Made by a program: the position numbers and the translations under genes. A stretch of 41,129 bases of DNA from Ghiorsea sp. (lineage in GTDB: Bacteria > Pseudomonadota > Zetaproteobacteria > Mariprofundales > Mariprofundaceae), in assembly GCA_030949605.1 (NCBI GenBank), contig JAUZSH010000027.1:1-41129 (forward strand), read 5' to 3'. The notes beneath the pieces are model-generated. The model worked only from the letters and a program-made list of their open reading frames with translations, was not told where the DNA came from and ran no database searches. This document shows, in pieces, positions 1-9,562 of this stretch; within the stretch, counting starts at the first letter, position 1, and the number at the start of each line of letters is the position of its first letter.

Positions 1-327
1 TATCACCCAAAATCAACGCCGATGGTTCACCTTGAACGAAATCTTTACCAATATGATATGCTTGCGCCAAAACCATCTGGACTAGGCTGCTCAGCATATG
101 AAATCGACATGCCCCACTGCGGACCGTCTCTTAAGCACATGTTTGAACATAGGCAAATCATGTGGCGTTGAAATAAGAAGAACCTCACGAATGCCTGCAA
201 GCATCAAGGTTGATAGTGGATAATAAATCATCGGTTTATCATAAATTGGCATCAACTGCTTACTCACTGCCAACGTTAAAGGATGAAGCCGCGTGCCACT
301 ACCACCTGCTAAGATTATACCTTTCAT
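1..327 (-). pseudogene. rfbA: Glucose-1-phosphate thymidylyltransferase, partial, two frameshifts
   Basis: The N-terminus ([18 protein letters not shown]) is the nucleotide-binding signature of RfbA/RmlA, which makes dTDP-glucose from glucose-1-phosphate and dTTP, the first step to dTDP-rhamnose and related sugars. After about residue 63 the frame is lost. Shifting by one base near 129-135 restores a family-like stretch ([19 protein letters not shown]). A second shift at the AAAA run 69-72 restores LAQAYHIGKDFVQGEPSALILGD. The gene then leaves the window at its left edge, so only about 109 of an expected ~290 codons are visible. It lies just downstream of a Gmd-like gene in the exopolysaccharide cluster and is transcribed in the same direction. 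Two single-base gains so close together could mean a dying gene or sequencing error; the second sits in a homopolymer. Family identification is firm; its functional state is not. Confidence 0.8.
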
Positions 328-1271
328 ACTTGCCTCTCTAACATCTTCTTAATAACACCTTTCATTTTTAGGCTTGCCGCCCATCCAGTCTTCTCTTTAA
401 ATGCCTTCGGGTTACCATAGTTTGAATGCACTTCATTTCCGCGCATGTATCTCTCAGTCGATGACACATAATCTAACCATTTTAGCCCTAATGCATTAAA
501 GGTCGCATTCACAAAGTCTTCCAAGCTATTTGGTTCTCCTGTTGAAATGACAAAGTCTTCTGCTTTATCTTGCTGAAGCATTAACCACATCGCTTCTACA
601 TACTCTTCTGCCCAACCCCAATCACGAATCACATCCAAATTCCCAAGCTCTAACTTTTCCATCTGACCTTGAGATATTTTTATTGCGGAAGAAATGATTT
701 TTTGTGTGACAAAACGCTCACTTCGCAATGGTGACTCATGGTTAAACAACACACCTGTACACGCATAAATACCATAAATTTCACGGTACCTTTCAACCAA
801 CATCAATGCCGCTGCTTTTGCCATCGCATAAGGACTTACAGGTTGCATAGGCATACCAATTTCAATAGCAATATCCGAACTGCCGTAGCACTCACCCGAA
901 CCCGCATTAAAAAAGCGAGCACTTAACTTTTCACTTCTAATAATCTCTAATACATTAGCCACAGATAATACGTGGCTTTCAAATGTTTCCAAGGGTTTTT
1001 CAAAAGATAATCCAACAGAACTTTGCCCTGACAGGTTGTATATTTCATCAGGTTGGACATCCAACAGCATCTCTTTCACGGCTTTTTTATCCATTAAATC
1101 ACATGCCAGAACATCAAGCTTTTCCATCAAGCCTAACTTCATCAAATTGGGATAACTGCTTTGCAGCTTTCTTGTTTGCCCTACAACTTTATAACCTTTG
1201 GTTAGCAAAAGCTTGGTCAGCAGCGCCCCATCTTGCCCTGATATGCCACAAATGAGTGCTATTTTACGCAT
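324..1271 (-). CDS. GDP-mannose 4,6-dehydratase-like SDR enzyme (Gmd paralogue)
   Basis: This 315-residue extended short-chain dehydrogenase has an N-terminal GISGQDG nucleotide-binding loop (about residues 9-15). It has a GSGECYG segment matching the Gmd catalytic Ser/Glu region, and a YAMAK catalytic Tyr-Lys pair. The motif [17 protein letters not shown] parallels [17 protein letters not shown] of true Gmd encoded next door. It is about 57 residues shorter than its neighbour and clearly diverged. It may be a second dehydratase or a reductase acting on the GDP-4-keto-6-deoxymannose made by Gmd (giving GDP-rhamnose or a similar sugar); sequence reading cannot decide. It starts 3 bases after the gmd stop and overlaps the start of rfbA by 4 bases, so it is surely co-transcribed in the exopolysaccharide operon. 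Confidence 0.8.
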   Translation of the reverse strand: MRKIALICGISGQDGALLTKLLLTKGYKVVGQTRKLQSSYPNLMKLGLMEKLDVLACDLMDKKAVKEMLLDVQPDEIYNLSGQSSVGLSFEKPLETFESHVLSVANVLEIIRSEKLSARFFNAGSGECYGSSDIAIEIGMPMQPVSPYAMAKAAALMLVERYREIYGIYACTGVLFNHESPLRSERFVTQKIISSAIKISQGQMEKLELGNLDVIRDWGWAEEYVEAMWLMLQQDKAEDFVISTGEPNSLEDFVNATFNALGLKWLDYVSSTERYMRGNEVHSNYGNPKAFKEKTGWAASLKMKGVIKKMLERQV

Positions 1272-1274
1272 CGC

Positions 1275-2393
1275 TTACTCGGCAGACACAGGAATATCGT
1301 GCCCATGCTCTTTCAACAAAGCATGGCGTTTGGCAACTTTTAAATCTTCTGCCACCATTTCTGAGCACATCTCTTGCACTGTAATCTCAGGTGTCCAGCC
1401 AAGCTTTTCTTTGGCTTTCGTCGGGTCACCCAAAAGTGTTTCAACCTCTGCAGGGCGGAAGTAACGCGGGTCAATTTGCACAACCACATCGCCTACCTTC
1501 AAAGCTGGTGTTTGATTGCCTTCAATCGCTGTGATGATACCTTTTTCATCCAAACCTTTGCCTTCAAAAGTAATCGTGAGCCCCAATTCATTAGCCGACC
1601 ATTCGATAAACTGGCGTACGGAATACTGCACACCCGTGGCAATCACGAAATCATCAGCCTCATCTTGCTGCAACATCATCCATTGCATACGCACATAATC
1701 CTTAGCATGACCCCAATCACGCAGCGCATTCATATTTCCCATGTACAAACATTGCTCCAAACCTTGGGCAATATTGGCTAAACCACGGGTAATTTTACGC
1801 GTTACAAAAGTCTCACCACGGCGCGGTGATTCATGGTTAAACAAAATACCATTACAAGCATACATACCATACGATTCACGGTAGTTGACCACAATCCAAT
1901 AGGCATACATCTTAGCCACAGCATAGGGTGAACGCGGATAAAATGGCGTAGTTTCCTTTTGTGGTGTTTCTTGAACTTCACCAAACAGTTCAGACGTTGA
2001 AGCCTGATAAAATTTCACCTTCTTTTCCATACCTAACAAACGAATCGCCTCTAGTAATCGCAACGTGCCTAGAGCATCCACATCAGCCGTATATTCGGGT
2101 GATTCAAAACTTACCGCAACGTGTGACTGTGCGCCAAGATTATACACTTCATCAGGCTGCACTTCTTGAATAATGCGGGTCAGATTCGATGAATCCGTCA
2201 AATCACCATAATGTAAAATGAAGTTTCGGTTATCCACATGGGGGTCTTGGTAGATATGATCCACACGCTGGGTATTAAAAGATGAAGCACGGCGCTTGAT
2301 ACCATGTACTATATATCCTTTCTCCAATAAAAACTCAGCCAAATAAGAACCATCTTGACCCGTGACACCTGTAATCAGCGCAATTTTACGCAA
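1275..2393 (-). CDS. gmd: GDP-mannose 4,6-dehydratase
   Basis: The 372-residue protein has the expected length for Gmd, which converts GDP-D-mannose to GDP-4-keto-6-deoxy-D-mannose, the precursor of GDP-fucose, GDP-rhamnose and GDP-perosamine. Visible hallmarks are the Rossmann loop [15 protein letters not shown] near the N-terminus, the NADP-binding KRRASSFNT segment, the catalytic [10 protein letters not shown] region, the PRSPYAVAK Tyr-Lys motif and [17 protein letters not shown]. It overlaps the end of the upstream ManC-type gene by 19 bases, which suggests translational coupling. The product of ManC (GDP-mannose) is the substrate of Gmd, so the gene order follows the pathway. No reading-frame problem is seen. 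Confidence 0.95.
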   Translation of the reverse strand: MRKIALITGVTGQDGSYLAEFLLEKGYIVHGIKRRASSFNTQRVDHIYQDPHVDNRNFILHYGDLTDSSNLTRIIQEVQPDEVYNLGAQSHVAVSFESPEYTADVDALGTLRLLEAIRLLGMEKKVKFYQASTSELFGEVQETPQKETTPFYPRSPYAVAKMYAYWIVVNYRESYGMYACNGILFNHESPRRGETFVTRKITRGLANIAQGLEQCLYMGNMNALRDWGHAKDYVRMQWMMLQQDEADDFVIATGVQYSVRQFIEWSANELGLTITFEGKGLDEKGIITAIEGNQTPALKVGDVVVQIDPRYFRPAEVETLLGDPTKAKEKLGWTPEITVQEMCSEMVAEDLKVAKRHALLKEHGHDIPVSAE

Positions 2394-3808
2394 TGGTCTC
2401 TCCCATAAATATCATCAAATCTTTCAATATCATCTTCTTCCAAATAATCACCGACCTGCACTTCAATCATTTGCAATGGCATTTTTCCTTTATTCGCCAA
2501 ACGGTGTTTTACACCAATCGGGATATATGTACTTTCATTCTTAGCAACCATGATCACTTCATCATCGCGTGTTACAGTTGCTGTACCCGACAATACCACC
2601 CAATGCTCGGAGCGATGCTGATGCCGCTGCAAACTCAAGCTTGCACCTACATTCACTTCAATCCGCTTCATCTTATAACCCACTGCATTTTCCAATACAG
2701 TATAGCTACCCCAAGGGCGTTGTACAGTCACATGCTCAAGATATTCTGAACCACCTGATGCCTTAATTACATCAACAATTTCACGCACCCGTTGGCTCTC
2801 ACCACGAGGACACAATAAAATAGCATCAGCGGTTTCCACAGCAATAATATCTTGGAGCCCTACCGCAGCAATCAATCGTGACTCGCTCCGAATCAAACTG
2901 TTTTTACAGTCAATCGCAATAGCATGACCACTCACCGCATTGTTATAGTCATCTTTATCCGTAATATCAAATACAGCATCCCAACTTCCTACATCCGACC
3001 AACCCATAGACACTGGAACCACCACCACATTATCTGATGGCTCAAGCACGGCATAATCAATAGAATCCGCTGGCATATTCTGAAATTGATGACGCACAAC
3101 CTCTTGCCATGGTTCGCCACCTTGCCAAGCTTGTTGCATGGCTTTGACCACATCATAGGTTTTCGGTGCGTGTTTTTTAAGCTCAGAGAGAATCACCGAT
3201 GCTTTCCAGACAAACATACCTGAATTCCAAAAATAACCACCCTCATCCAAGAATGATTTTGCGGTGTTTAAGTCAGGTTTTTCCGTAAACCGTTTGGCAG
3301 CAAAGGCTTCATGTTCTTGATTCACATCCGCTTGAATATAACCAAAACCCGTATCGGGATGCTCTGGTACAATGCCAAAGGTCACCAGCTTGCCTTGCTC
3401 TGCGGCTGCAATCGCTTTATCTAAACCTTGATGAAACGCAGAAATATCTTGAATCAAATGATCAGCTGGCAATACCAACATGATTGGGTCAGCAGCACCT
3501 TGTTCCCCATTGTCTTGGAGTAATGCCGCTGCTAAGGCAATCGCAGGGGCGGTATTTCGTGCGCACGGTTCTAAAATTGTATGCAAATGGTTAAGTTCTG
3601 AAAATGCTTCGCCAGTAGCATGTGCTTCATTGGTCACCACCCACACATCATCTTGTTTTACTTTAGGGTTGAGGCGAGAAATGGTTGCAGCAAGCAAAGA
3701 CTCCTCACCACCCAGCTTTAAAAACTGCTTAGGCAACTGCTGACGCGACATTGGCCAAAGGCGTGTACCTGAACCTCCCGCAAGAATGACGGCCTTCAAA
3801 TGACTCAT
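2375..3808 (-). CDS. manC: Bifunctional mannose-1-phosphate guanylyltransferase / mannose-6-phosphate isomerase
   Basis: The 477-residue protein matches the ManC/AlgA/CpsB type. An N-terminal nucleotidyltransferase domain begins [17 protein letters not shown] and contains FTEKPD and the WNSGMFVWK segment. It is followed by a C-terminal cupin (about residues 360-470) with the type II isomerase signature [10 protein letters not shown] and [17 protein letters not shown], whose His and Glu residues bind metal. It supplies GDP-mannose from mannose-1-phosphate and GTP for the following gmd genes. It overlaps both neighbours: its start overlaps the cysC stop by 4 bases and its end overlaps gmd. The gene looks intact. 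Whether the isomerase half is active cannot be judged beyond the conserved motif residues. Confidence 0.95.
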   Translation of the reverse strand: MSHLKAVILAGGSGTRLWPMSRQQLPKQFLKLGGEESLLAATISRLNPKVKQDDVWVVTNEAHATGEAFSELNHLHTILEPCARNTAPAIALAAALLQDNGEQGAADPIMLVLPADHLIQDISAFHQGLDKAIAAAEQGKLVTFGIVPEHPDTGFGYIQADVNQEHEAFAAKRFTEKPDLNTAKSFLDEGGYFWNSGMFVWKASVILSELKKHAPKTYDVVKAMQQAWQGGEPWQEVVRHQFQNMPADSIDYAVLEPSDNVVVVPVSMGWSDVGSWDAVFDITDKDDYNNAVSGHAIAIDCKNSLIRSESRLIAAVGLQDIIAVETADAILLCPRGESQRVREIVDVIKASGGSEYLEHVTVQRPWGSYTVLENAVGYKMKRIEVNVGASLSLQRHQHRSEHWVVLSGTATVTRDDEVIMVAKNESTYIPIGVKHRLANKGKMPLQMIEVQVGDYLEEDDIERFDDIYGRDHCVKLR

Positions 3809-4437
3809 GCTTTAATCACACCTTTATTTTGCAAATACATCATCACTTTTTCCACACAAGCTTCTAACTCTAAACTCCCAGTATCCACCACAACTTCCGC
3901 TTGTTCAGGTGCTTCATACGGTGAGGATATACCTGTAAAATCTTTAATCTCACCTTTTCTCGCTCGTTCATACAAACCTTTGACATCACGGGTTTCACAA
4001 GCTTCTAAACTCGCAGCACAATATACTTCGATAAAATCGCCCTCTTGATGCAGCTTTCTTACCACCTGCCTATCTTCACGAAAAGGAGAAATAAAAGCGG
4101 TTAAGACAATCACACCTGCATCTACAAACAATTTAGACACTTCACCAACTCGGCGAATATTCTCTCGCCTTGCGACATCCGAAAAACCTAAATCGCCACA
4201 TAAGCCATGCCGCACATTATCTCCGTCCAACACGGTTGTATGTACACCCATTTGAAACAGCTTATGTTCAACAGCATGACTTAAAGTTGATTTACCAGAC
4301 CCTGATAAACCCGTGAACCACAATACAGCACCTTTATGCTTATTCCGTGCGTCCTTATTTTCTCGCGTCACTTCACCTTGATGCCAAGTGACATTTGAGC
4401 TTTGATGTGCCGTTGTCATACATACCTCACAAACCAT
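3805..4437 (-). CDS. cysC: Adenylylsulfate (APS) kinase
   Basis: The 210-residue protein is a P-loop kinase with Walker A GLSGSGKST (about residues 43-51). The LDGDNVRHGLCGDLGFS segment is diagnostic of CysC, followed by RRVGEVSKLFVDAGVIVLTAFISPFREDR and the lid region containing FIEVYCAASLEACETRDVKGLYERAR. It phosphorylates APS to PAPS. No cysD or cysN lies nearby. Instead it sits between a Wzc-type kinase and ManC with 1- and 4-base overlaps, so it belongs to the exopolysaccharide operon. I infer that PAPS made here may serve sulfation of the polymer or another precursor; no sulfotransferase is visible in the window, so that is unproven. Confidence 0.93.
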   Translation of the reverse strand: MVCEVCMTTAHQSSNVTWHQGEVTRENKDARNKHKGAVLWFTGLSGSGKSTLSHAVEHKLFQMGVHTTVLDGDNVRHGLCGDLGFSDVARRENIRRVGEVSKLFVDAGVIVLTAFISPFREDRQVVRKLHQEGDFIEVYCAASLEACETRDVKGLYERARKGEIKDFTGISSPYEAPEQAEVVVDTGSLELEACVEKVMMYLQNKGVIKA

Positions 4438-6659
4438 TAATCTTCTTTTTTATATGCATATTGATAATGGTAATTACCATACCCATACAACGATCGCTTG
4501 GGCATCATATCATTAAAAATAAAGCCATTAAGCTCAATACCAGCTTGTTCAATATGTTTAACGGCTTGCTCAATTTCTCGCATCGGATGTTTGCCACTAC
4601 GCAACAACATAAAGCTGACACCTGCCCTTCGTCCAATCAATACAGCATCAGTCACCGCCAACACAGGTGGCGTATCAATCAATACCAAGTCATAAGATTG
4701 CGCCAACTGATCCAAGAGCTCATCAAAGCGATTACTCATGAGCAAATCAGCAGGATTCGGTGGTAGTACCCCTGTGGGTATCACACTTAAATTCTCAATG
4801 CTTGTGGTATGAATCGCGTCTTCCAACGTCACATTTCCAGCAATATAACCCGACAGCCCTGGCTTGCGCTGCAATCCAAAATACTCATGAAGATGACCCT
4901 TGCGAATATCGCCATCAATAAGCAATACGCGCTGCCCCGAAGATGCCAAAACTGCCGCAAAGTTAGCTGACACAAATGACTTACCTAGACCTGGTGCAGG
5001 CCCCGTAAGCATAACAATATTATTAGGTGCTTCCATCAGTGCAAAATGCAGATTGGTGCGTAAGCTGCGTAAGCTTTCAATCGCCAAATCAGTATTATCC
5101 ACCTCAGATAATAATGCTTCTCCGTTTTCACCTTTACCCTGACGCATGGTTTTATGCAGCCTTACCTGTAAATCAGAGCGCGGAATAGTCGCAAACACAG
5201 ATATGCCAAGTTTACGCTCAACCAAATTTGGGTCTTCAATGCCTTGATGCATAGCTTTACGCACAAATACAAACACAATGCCTAGAAACAAACCCAGCAT
5301 CAAACCCAATGCCACAATCATGGATTTTTTTGGTTTAATGGGCTCATAAGGGAGTACGGCATAATCCAAAATGCGTACATTGCCGACTGTGCTCGCTTCA
5401 ACCACCTTCAACTCTTGCGATTTATTTAAGAGGAATGTGTACAATTCTGTATTAACCTTCACATCACGCATCAGCGTCAACAACTCTTGCTCAGTTTCAG
5501 GCAATCTTTTGACACGCAATTCAATATCACCTTTCTCATCAAGTAATCTCTGATACTTTTCTGTTAAAGCTTGCATTAAAGGGTGATTGTCTGTAAAGCG
5601 TTGCGATAAATCTGTTCGCTCCATATCCAAAGCCGATAATTCTTTATCAAAAACAACAACTTGAGATAATAAGGTTTGAGTCTCTATGGATAAGTTAACT
5701 GAACCGCTTTGCAAGCGGTACTCATTCATTCGCGTTTCAGCCGCTTCCAATTGACCGCGCACTTGTGGTAATTGGTGTTGTAAGAAGGCCAATGAAAGCT
5801 TGGCCTGTTCTGACTTCCGCTCCACATTTTGTCGTAAATAATGATTGGCCAGGCTATCCAAAAATTGCTGTGTCAATGCTGGTGATGCATTTGAAAAAGC
5901 CAGCGAAACAATACCTGTACCTTTTCCTTTCTCCGCAATGGATAAGCCCCGCAAGTAGCTCGCAATAACATCTTCTTTTCTTTGTTTTAAGAGTACAAAT
6001 GATGTACCGGCATGAGCCGTCAATTCACTGACAAACAACCGAATCTGCTGTGACGAATCTACGGCTAACTTTCCAACTTCGCCTTGTAAAATAATTTTCT
6101 CTTCATTATCCAGCAGTTGGAAGTATTGATCCTCTAGCTTCCTTAGCATGAAACTACGGTTAACGTAATGTTCAGACACGTCAAATTGATCAACACGGAT
6201 ACTTTCTCCACCCCATGCATAACCTTGCAAACCCAATACAGGTAAACGCAGATCTTCATCTTGGTGCGATCTTAAAAAATACCCACCCACCACTGGGAAT
6301 TGCTTGGGCATGACCACAATATCCAATTGCAAATCATCAACAACTTGCCCCATCACTGAGCGCGAACGCATAATCTCAATCTCGGTAGCCGTGGAACCAC
6401 CACTACTTTCAAGCAAGTCCAACAAGTCACCACCACCAAGCGGCGCTTGTTTTTCTTCAACTTGCAACAACACATCAGCTTGATACACAGGTGTCGCCAG
6501 TTGAGCATACAGCCCTGCCATCAAAGCAGCGACAAAACCAATGCCTATAATCAACCATTTCCCTTCGAGAAGAACACCAAAGTATTCAGCCAAATCAATC
6601 TCATCTTCTTGCTCTGCATAGGATTCATGTGACTCTTGTTTATTATTACGCATCATCAT
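4437..6659 (-). CDS. Wzc-like polysaccharide co-polymerase / tyrosine autokinase
   Basis: This 740-residue inner-membrane protein has the Wzc layout. A Wzz domain follows an N-terminal membrane segment (WLIIGIGFVAALMAGLYAQL, about 34-53). A long coiled-coil periplasmic part comes next, then a second membrane segment (MIVALGLMLGLFLGIVFVFV, about 440-460) preceded by the proline-rich PYEPIKPKK. The cytoplasmic BY-kinase domain carries Walker A GPAPGLGKS, Walker A' LLIDGDIRKG and Walker B LVLIDTPPV. The C-terminal tail is a tyrosine cluster (YGYGNYHYQYAYKK), the usual autophosphorylation region. It regulates chain length and export of exopolysaccharide together with the Wza-like and Wzb-like proteins encoded just upstream. 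It starts 4 bases after the wza-like gene and overlaps cysC by one base. Confidence 0.93.
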   Translation of the reverse strand: MMMRNNKQESHESYAEQEDEIDLAEYFGVLLEGKWLIIGIGFVAALMAGLYAQLATPVYQADVLLQVEEKQAPLGGGDLLDLLESSGGSTATEIEIMRSRSVMGQVVDDLQLDIVVMPKQFPVVGGYFLRSHQDEDLRLPVLGLQGYAWGGESIRVDQFDVSEHYVNRSFMLRKLEDQYFQLLDNEEKIILQGEVGKLAVDSSQQIRLFVSELTAHAGTSFVLLKQRKEDVIASYLRGLSIAEKGKGTGIVSLAFSNASPALTQQFLDSLANHYLRQNVERKSEQAKLSLAFLQHQLPQVRGQLEAAETRMNEYRLQSGSVNLSIETQTLLSQVVVFDKELSALDMERTDLSQRFTDNHPLMQALTEKYQRLLDEKGDIELRVKRLPETEQELLTLMRDVKVNTELYTFLLNKSQELKVVEASTVGNVRILDYAVLPYEPIKPKKSMIVALGLMLGLFLGIVFVFVRKAMHQGIEDPNLVERKLGISVFATIPRSDLQVRLHKTMRQGKGENGEALLSEVDNTDLAIESLRSLRTNLHFALMEAPNNIVMLTGPAPGLGKSFVSANFAAVLASSGQRVLLIDGDIRKGHLHEYFGLQRKPGLSGYIAGNVTLEDAIHTTSIENLSVIPTGVLPPNPADLLMSNRFDELLDQLAQSYDLVLIDTPPVLAVTDAVLIGRRAGVSFMLLRSGKHPMREIEQAVKHIEQAGIELNGFIFNDMMPKRSLYGYGNYHYQYAYKKED

Positions 6660-6663
6660 CTCC

Positions 6664-7809
6664 TTACGGTGCTAATGTTCTTTGCAGGATAACTGTTTGA
6701 GCCGTGGTATTGATAATACTACCGACTTGCGCAAACACTCTAGAGAAACGACCCAATGCTGTTGGTGATACATACACCACATCACGCGCTTGAAGTCTAA
6801 ATTGGTCAGCGACGAACAAAGCATCAGGCGAAGTTGCATCCAAATGGTAAATCTCCAAACTTGCAAGCTGCTGGTAACGATCAGCCAAGTGTGCTTCATT
6901 CACTTGGCTGCGCTTACCCCGAATCACATACACTTGACCTGGATTAGAGGATGCGCCAAAACCATTGGTATCCGAGATAGCTTCAGCCAAAGTCAACTGC
7001 CCATTATTAACAAACAATGTTGCAGGCTTGCTCACTTCTCCCAATACAAACACCTTATTCAATTCATTGTTTGGTATATTTAACACATCACCCGCTTTCA
7101 GTAATACATTGAGTTGAGAGTAGCCCCGTTCATACAAAGAAAACAGATCAATATTATAACTGACACCATCACGCGTTAGTGTCGCATGTTGGATATCAGC
7201 TGTAGCCGTATAACCTCCAGATTGAGCAATTGCATCCACAACCGTTAAAGGTTGATCGGTAATCGGCAGAAAACCAGAAGTTGTCACTTGCCCTGTGACA
7301 TAAACCAACTGGCTTCGGTATGATGAAACCGTAATATCCAATTGTGGATTTTCAATATAGCTGCTCAAACCATCACTTAGTGCTTGGCGAACTTCTTCAA
7401 CTGTTTTTCCAGCCACGGGTAAAACACCCACATAAGGGTAAAATATCGTACCATCTTTACGCACCAAATTACCTGAGCCCGCAGCATTAAGACTTACCCC
7501 AGCAGGAGAAGTTAGCTCAGGGTGATCCCATACCGTAACTTTTAAAATATCTCTGGCTGCAATACGGTATTCATAATTATCAATATCTGCATCCAGCACT
7601 TCTGGTAATTGCTTCAAAATAGATTTTTGATAACTTTTCATCTGATCCGCAACCAATGCAGCATTAATAGGCTGAATCGTTACACCTTCACGAAAATCAC
7701 CTCTATCCGCATCATTAACGCTGTAAGGACTTGTGTTCATATTTAAGCCAGGTGCCAAAAAGCATCCCGTTAACAACGTCGATAAAAACATCACAAACAA
7801 CAACCGCAT
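6664..7809 (-). CDS. Wza-like outer-membrane polysaccharide export lipoprotein
   Basis: The product contains the poly-export domain (about DYEYRIAARDILKVTVWDHPELT through VGVLPVAGKTVEEVRQAL) followed by SLBB-type repeats (VYVTGQVTTSGFLPI, VFVLGEVSKPATLFV). This is the typical Wza architecture that forms the outer-membrane channel for capsule or exopolysaccharide. I place the start at 7809 because MRLLFVMFLSTLLTGC then forms a clean lipoprotein signal with an LTGC lipobox, like E. coli Wza. The frame stays open to 7866, where an earlier ATG would overlap the phosphatase gene and give an unlikely 19-residue extension. The protein is about 381 residues with this start. It lies between the Wzb-like and Wzc-like genes on the same strand. 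Confidence 0.9.
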   Translation of the reverse strand: MRLLFVMFLSTLLTGCFLAPGLNMNTSPYSVNDADRGDFREGVTIQPINAALVADQMKSYQKSILKQLPEVLDADIDNYEYRIAARDILKVTVWDHPELTSPAGVSLNAAGSGNLVRKDGTIFYPYVGVLPVAGKTVEEVRQALSDGLSSYIENPQLDITVSSYRSQLVYVTGQVTTSGFLPITDQPLTVVDAIAQSGGYTATADIQHATLTRDGVSYNIDLFSLYERGYSQLNVLLKAGDVLNIPNNELNKVFVLGEVSKPATLFVNNGQLTLAEAISDTNGFGASSNPGQVYVIRGKRSQVNEAHLADRYQQLASLEIYHLDATSPDALFVADQFRLQARDVVYVSPTALGRFSRVFAQVGSIINTTAQTVILQRTLAP

Positions 7810-7834
7810 GTAACTCACTGTAAACCCCATTTTT

Positions 7835-8290
7835 TCATAAATATTTACGCCACCCTTGTACACCACGCTCTATGGCAGACAGTGAGGCCTTAAAATGCGC
7901 CTCCGACTGCCGATATGGATCAGCAATCTCTTCATTTTGATTCCATTTTCCCAACAAGTGAACTTTACCACATGACTCAGGAATCATCTGCTCAACTGCG
8001 CGAACATGCCCAGCTTCCATGACTAAAATCAAATCAAAACCCGTGCTCACTTCCCGTGTTAATTGCCTCGCTTGATGTGTTGACACATCAATACCTTTAT
8101 CCAACATCAATGTTTTCACAGTCTTATCTGCAGCATGATCAACCAGTGCTGCAATACCTGCGGACGCAAACTTAACCTTTTTTTCTCGCTTTAAAAGTGC
8201 ATCGCGAAACATATACTCCGCCATAGGGCTTCTGCATATGTTACCAACACAAACAACCAATACAGCATCAAACATAACTATCTTACCCAC
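7835..8290 (-). CDS. Low-molecular-weight protein tyrosine phosphatase (Wzb-like)
   Basis: The 151-residue protein has the LMW-PTP active-site loop VCVGNICRSP (CX5R) near residues 13-22 and the catalytic aspartate in DPYRQSEAHF near the C-terminus. In capsule clusters this enzyme dephosphorylates the tyrosine tail of the Wzc kinase. Here it is the first gene of the wzb-wza-wzc trio, which supports that role. The start is either 8290 or the methionine five codons later; the earlier one overlaps the tolB stop by 13 bases. I prefer neither strongly. The gene is intact and of normal family length. Confidence 0.92.
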   Translation of the reverse strand: MGKIVMFDAVLVVCVGNICRSPMAEYMFRDALLKREKKVKFASAGIAALVDHAADKTVKTLMLDKGIDVSTHQARQLTREVSTGFDLILVMEAGHVRAVEQMIPESCGKVHLLGKWNQNEEIADPYRQSEAHFKASLSAIERGVQGWRKYL

Positions 8291-9555
8291 GTTGGATCAG
8301 ATGCATTAAAGTGTTGTGGTGTCATACGTTTGGCTTCCCCGCCCCAAATCGGAACATTATATATACTTTTTTGCCCATGCTCTTCAGCGGCATACAAAAT
8401 CATTTGCCCATTGGGTGACCACGTTGGTGACTCAATGCGCTGTCCTGTTGCCAAATAACGTAGACCACTACCATCCACATGTACAGTCGCAATAGCATAT
8501 TCCCAATCTTTTTTAGTCACAAATGCAATTCTATCGCCAATGGGAGCCCATACAGGTGAAGTATTGTAATTGGCTTCAAGACTAATACGTTGAACCTCAC
8601 CATTTTCGATAGATTTTATGTAAATTTGAGGCGAGCCACTTCGGTTGCTGGTAAAAGCAATCCACTTGCCATCAGGCGACCACGTTGGTGTGGTATCAAT
8701 CGCTTGATTGTGTGTAAATTGCTTCCACGTTTTCTTTTCCAAATCATAAATATGAATTTCGCTATTACCTGTGTATGAAAAGACAGCCGCAATAAAACGA
8801 CCATCTGCAGAAAATTCAGGTGTGCTATTCAAACCCTTAAATTGAGCCAACTTTTTTCTTTGTCCACTTTGAGTATCAAATAATTCAAGCCTTGGTCGAT
8901 TGTTCACATAGGTATTTAAGACAATCGTAGATCTATCTGGTGATAAGTCAGGTGAAAGCAAAAGGTTAAAACCTTGTCCAACCACAGACATCTTTTCTCC
9001 GTCGTGATCCATCATCATCAAATCAGACACATCCTTTTTTCGATGCACAAACACAATTTGAGATGTGAAATAGCTGGGCAGACCTGTTTGTTGATTGTAA
9101 ATATAATCAGCAATACGATGCCCAAAATGACGACCAATCACCTCATCATGCTGGGAAAGTGACTGCTGGCTCAATAATTTTCTCGAAAAGGGATTATAGA
9201 TTTTCAAGTTGACGGCCCAACCCTGTGTTTGTTTGACAAGCTCTGTCACCACCAGAATATCGGTGCCAATCATACGCCAATCCGCATAATCTACACCCTG
9301 CAACACATCCTCAGCATTCACCAAGTAACTTAGCGGATCTAAAGATTGAAAAGAACGGCTTGAATCCAAGTCATGATTAATGGTTTGGCTCAAGCTTTGC
9401 ACTTGTTCAGCATATTGATGTTGCGATGCCATCAAAAAAGCCATATTTAAAGGTTTGTATGACGATTGATATACTTCAAATTCAATGGCAAACGCCTTGC
9501 TTGTCAAAAGCAAGGCGCAGCACAATACAATCCCTAAACGCAATGTTCGCATCAA
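8278..9555 (-). CDS. tolB: Tol-Pal system beta-propeller protein TolB
   Basis: The 425-residue protein begins with an export signal (MMRTLRLGIVLCCALLLTSKAFA) and has the TolB N-terminal domain. Repeated propeller blades follow, with the motif SPDGKWIAFTSNRSGSPQIYIK and close variants (LSPDLSPDRSTIVLNTYVNN, FSADGRFIAAVFSYTGNSEIHIYDL, SPNGQMILYAAEEHGQKSIYNV). TolB is periplasmic and binds Pal and outer-membrane proteins to help maintain the outer membrane during division. Length and repeat number fit the family. The usual neighbours tolQRA and pal are absent; instead it lies between an FKBP isomerase gene and the exopolysaccharide operon, overlapping the phosphatase gene. A separate TolB-like propeller of unknown role cannot be excluded, but similarity along the full length favours TolB. 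Confidence 0.85.
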   Translation of the reverse strand: MMRTLRLGIVLCCALLLTSKAFAIEFEVYQSSYKPLNMAFLMASQHQYAEQVQSLSQTINHDLDSSRSFQSLDPLSYLVNAEDVLQGVDYADWRMIGTDILVVTELVKQTQGWAVNLKIYNPFSRKLLSQQSLSQHDEVIGRHFGHRIADYIYNQQTGLPSYFTSQIVFVHRKKDVSDLMMMDHDGEKMSVVGQGFNLLLSPDLSPDRSTIVLNTYVNNRPRLELFDTQSGQRKKLAQFKGLNSTPEFSADGRFIAAVFSYTGNSEIHIYDLEKKTWKQFTHNQAIDTTPTWSPDGKWIAFTSNRSGSPQIYIKSIENGEVQRISLEANYNTSPVWAPIGDRIAFVTKKDWEYAIATVHVDGSGLRYLATGQRIESPTWSPNGQMILYAAEEHGQKSIYNVPIWGGEAKRMTPQHFNASDPTWVR

Positions 9556-9562
9556 CAGTTAG

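Noticed and set aside
738-2773. Open frames on the plus strand across the gmd and manC genes
   Set aside because: They are antisense shadows of strongly conserved genes and have no ribosome sites or family resemblance.
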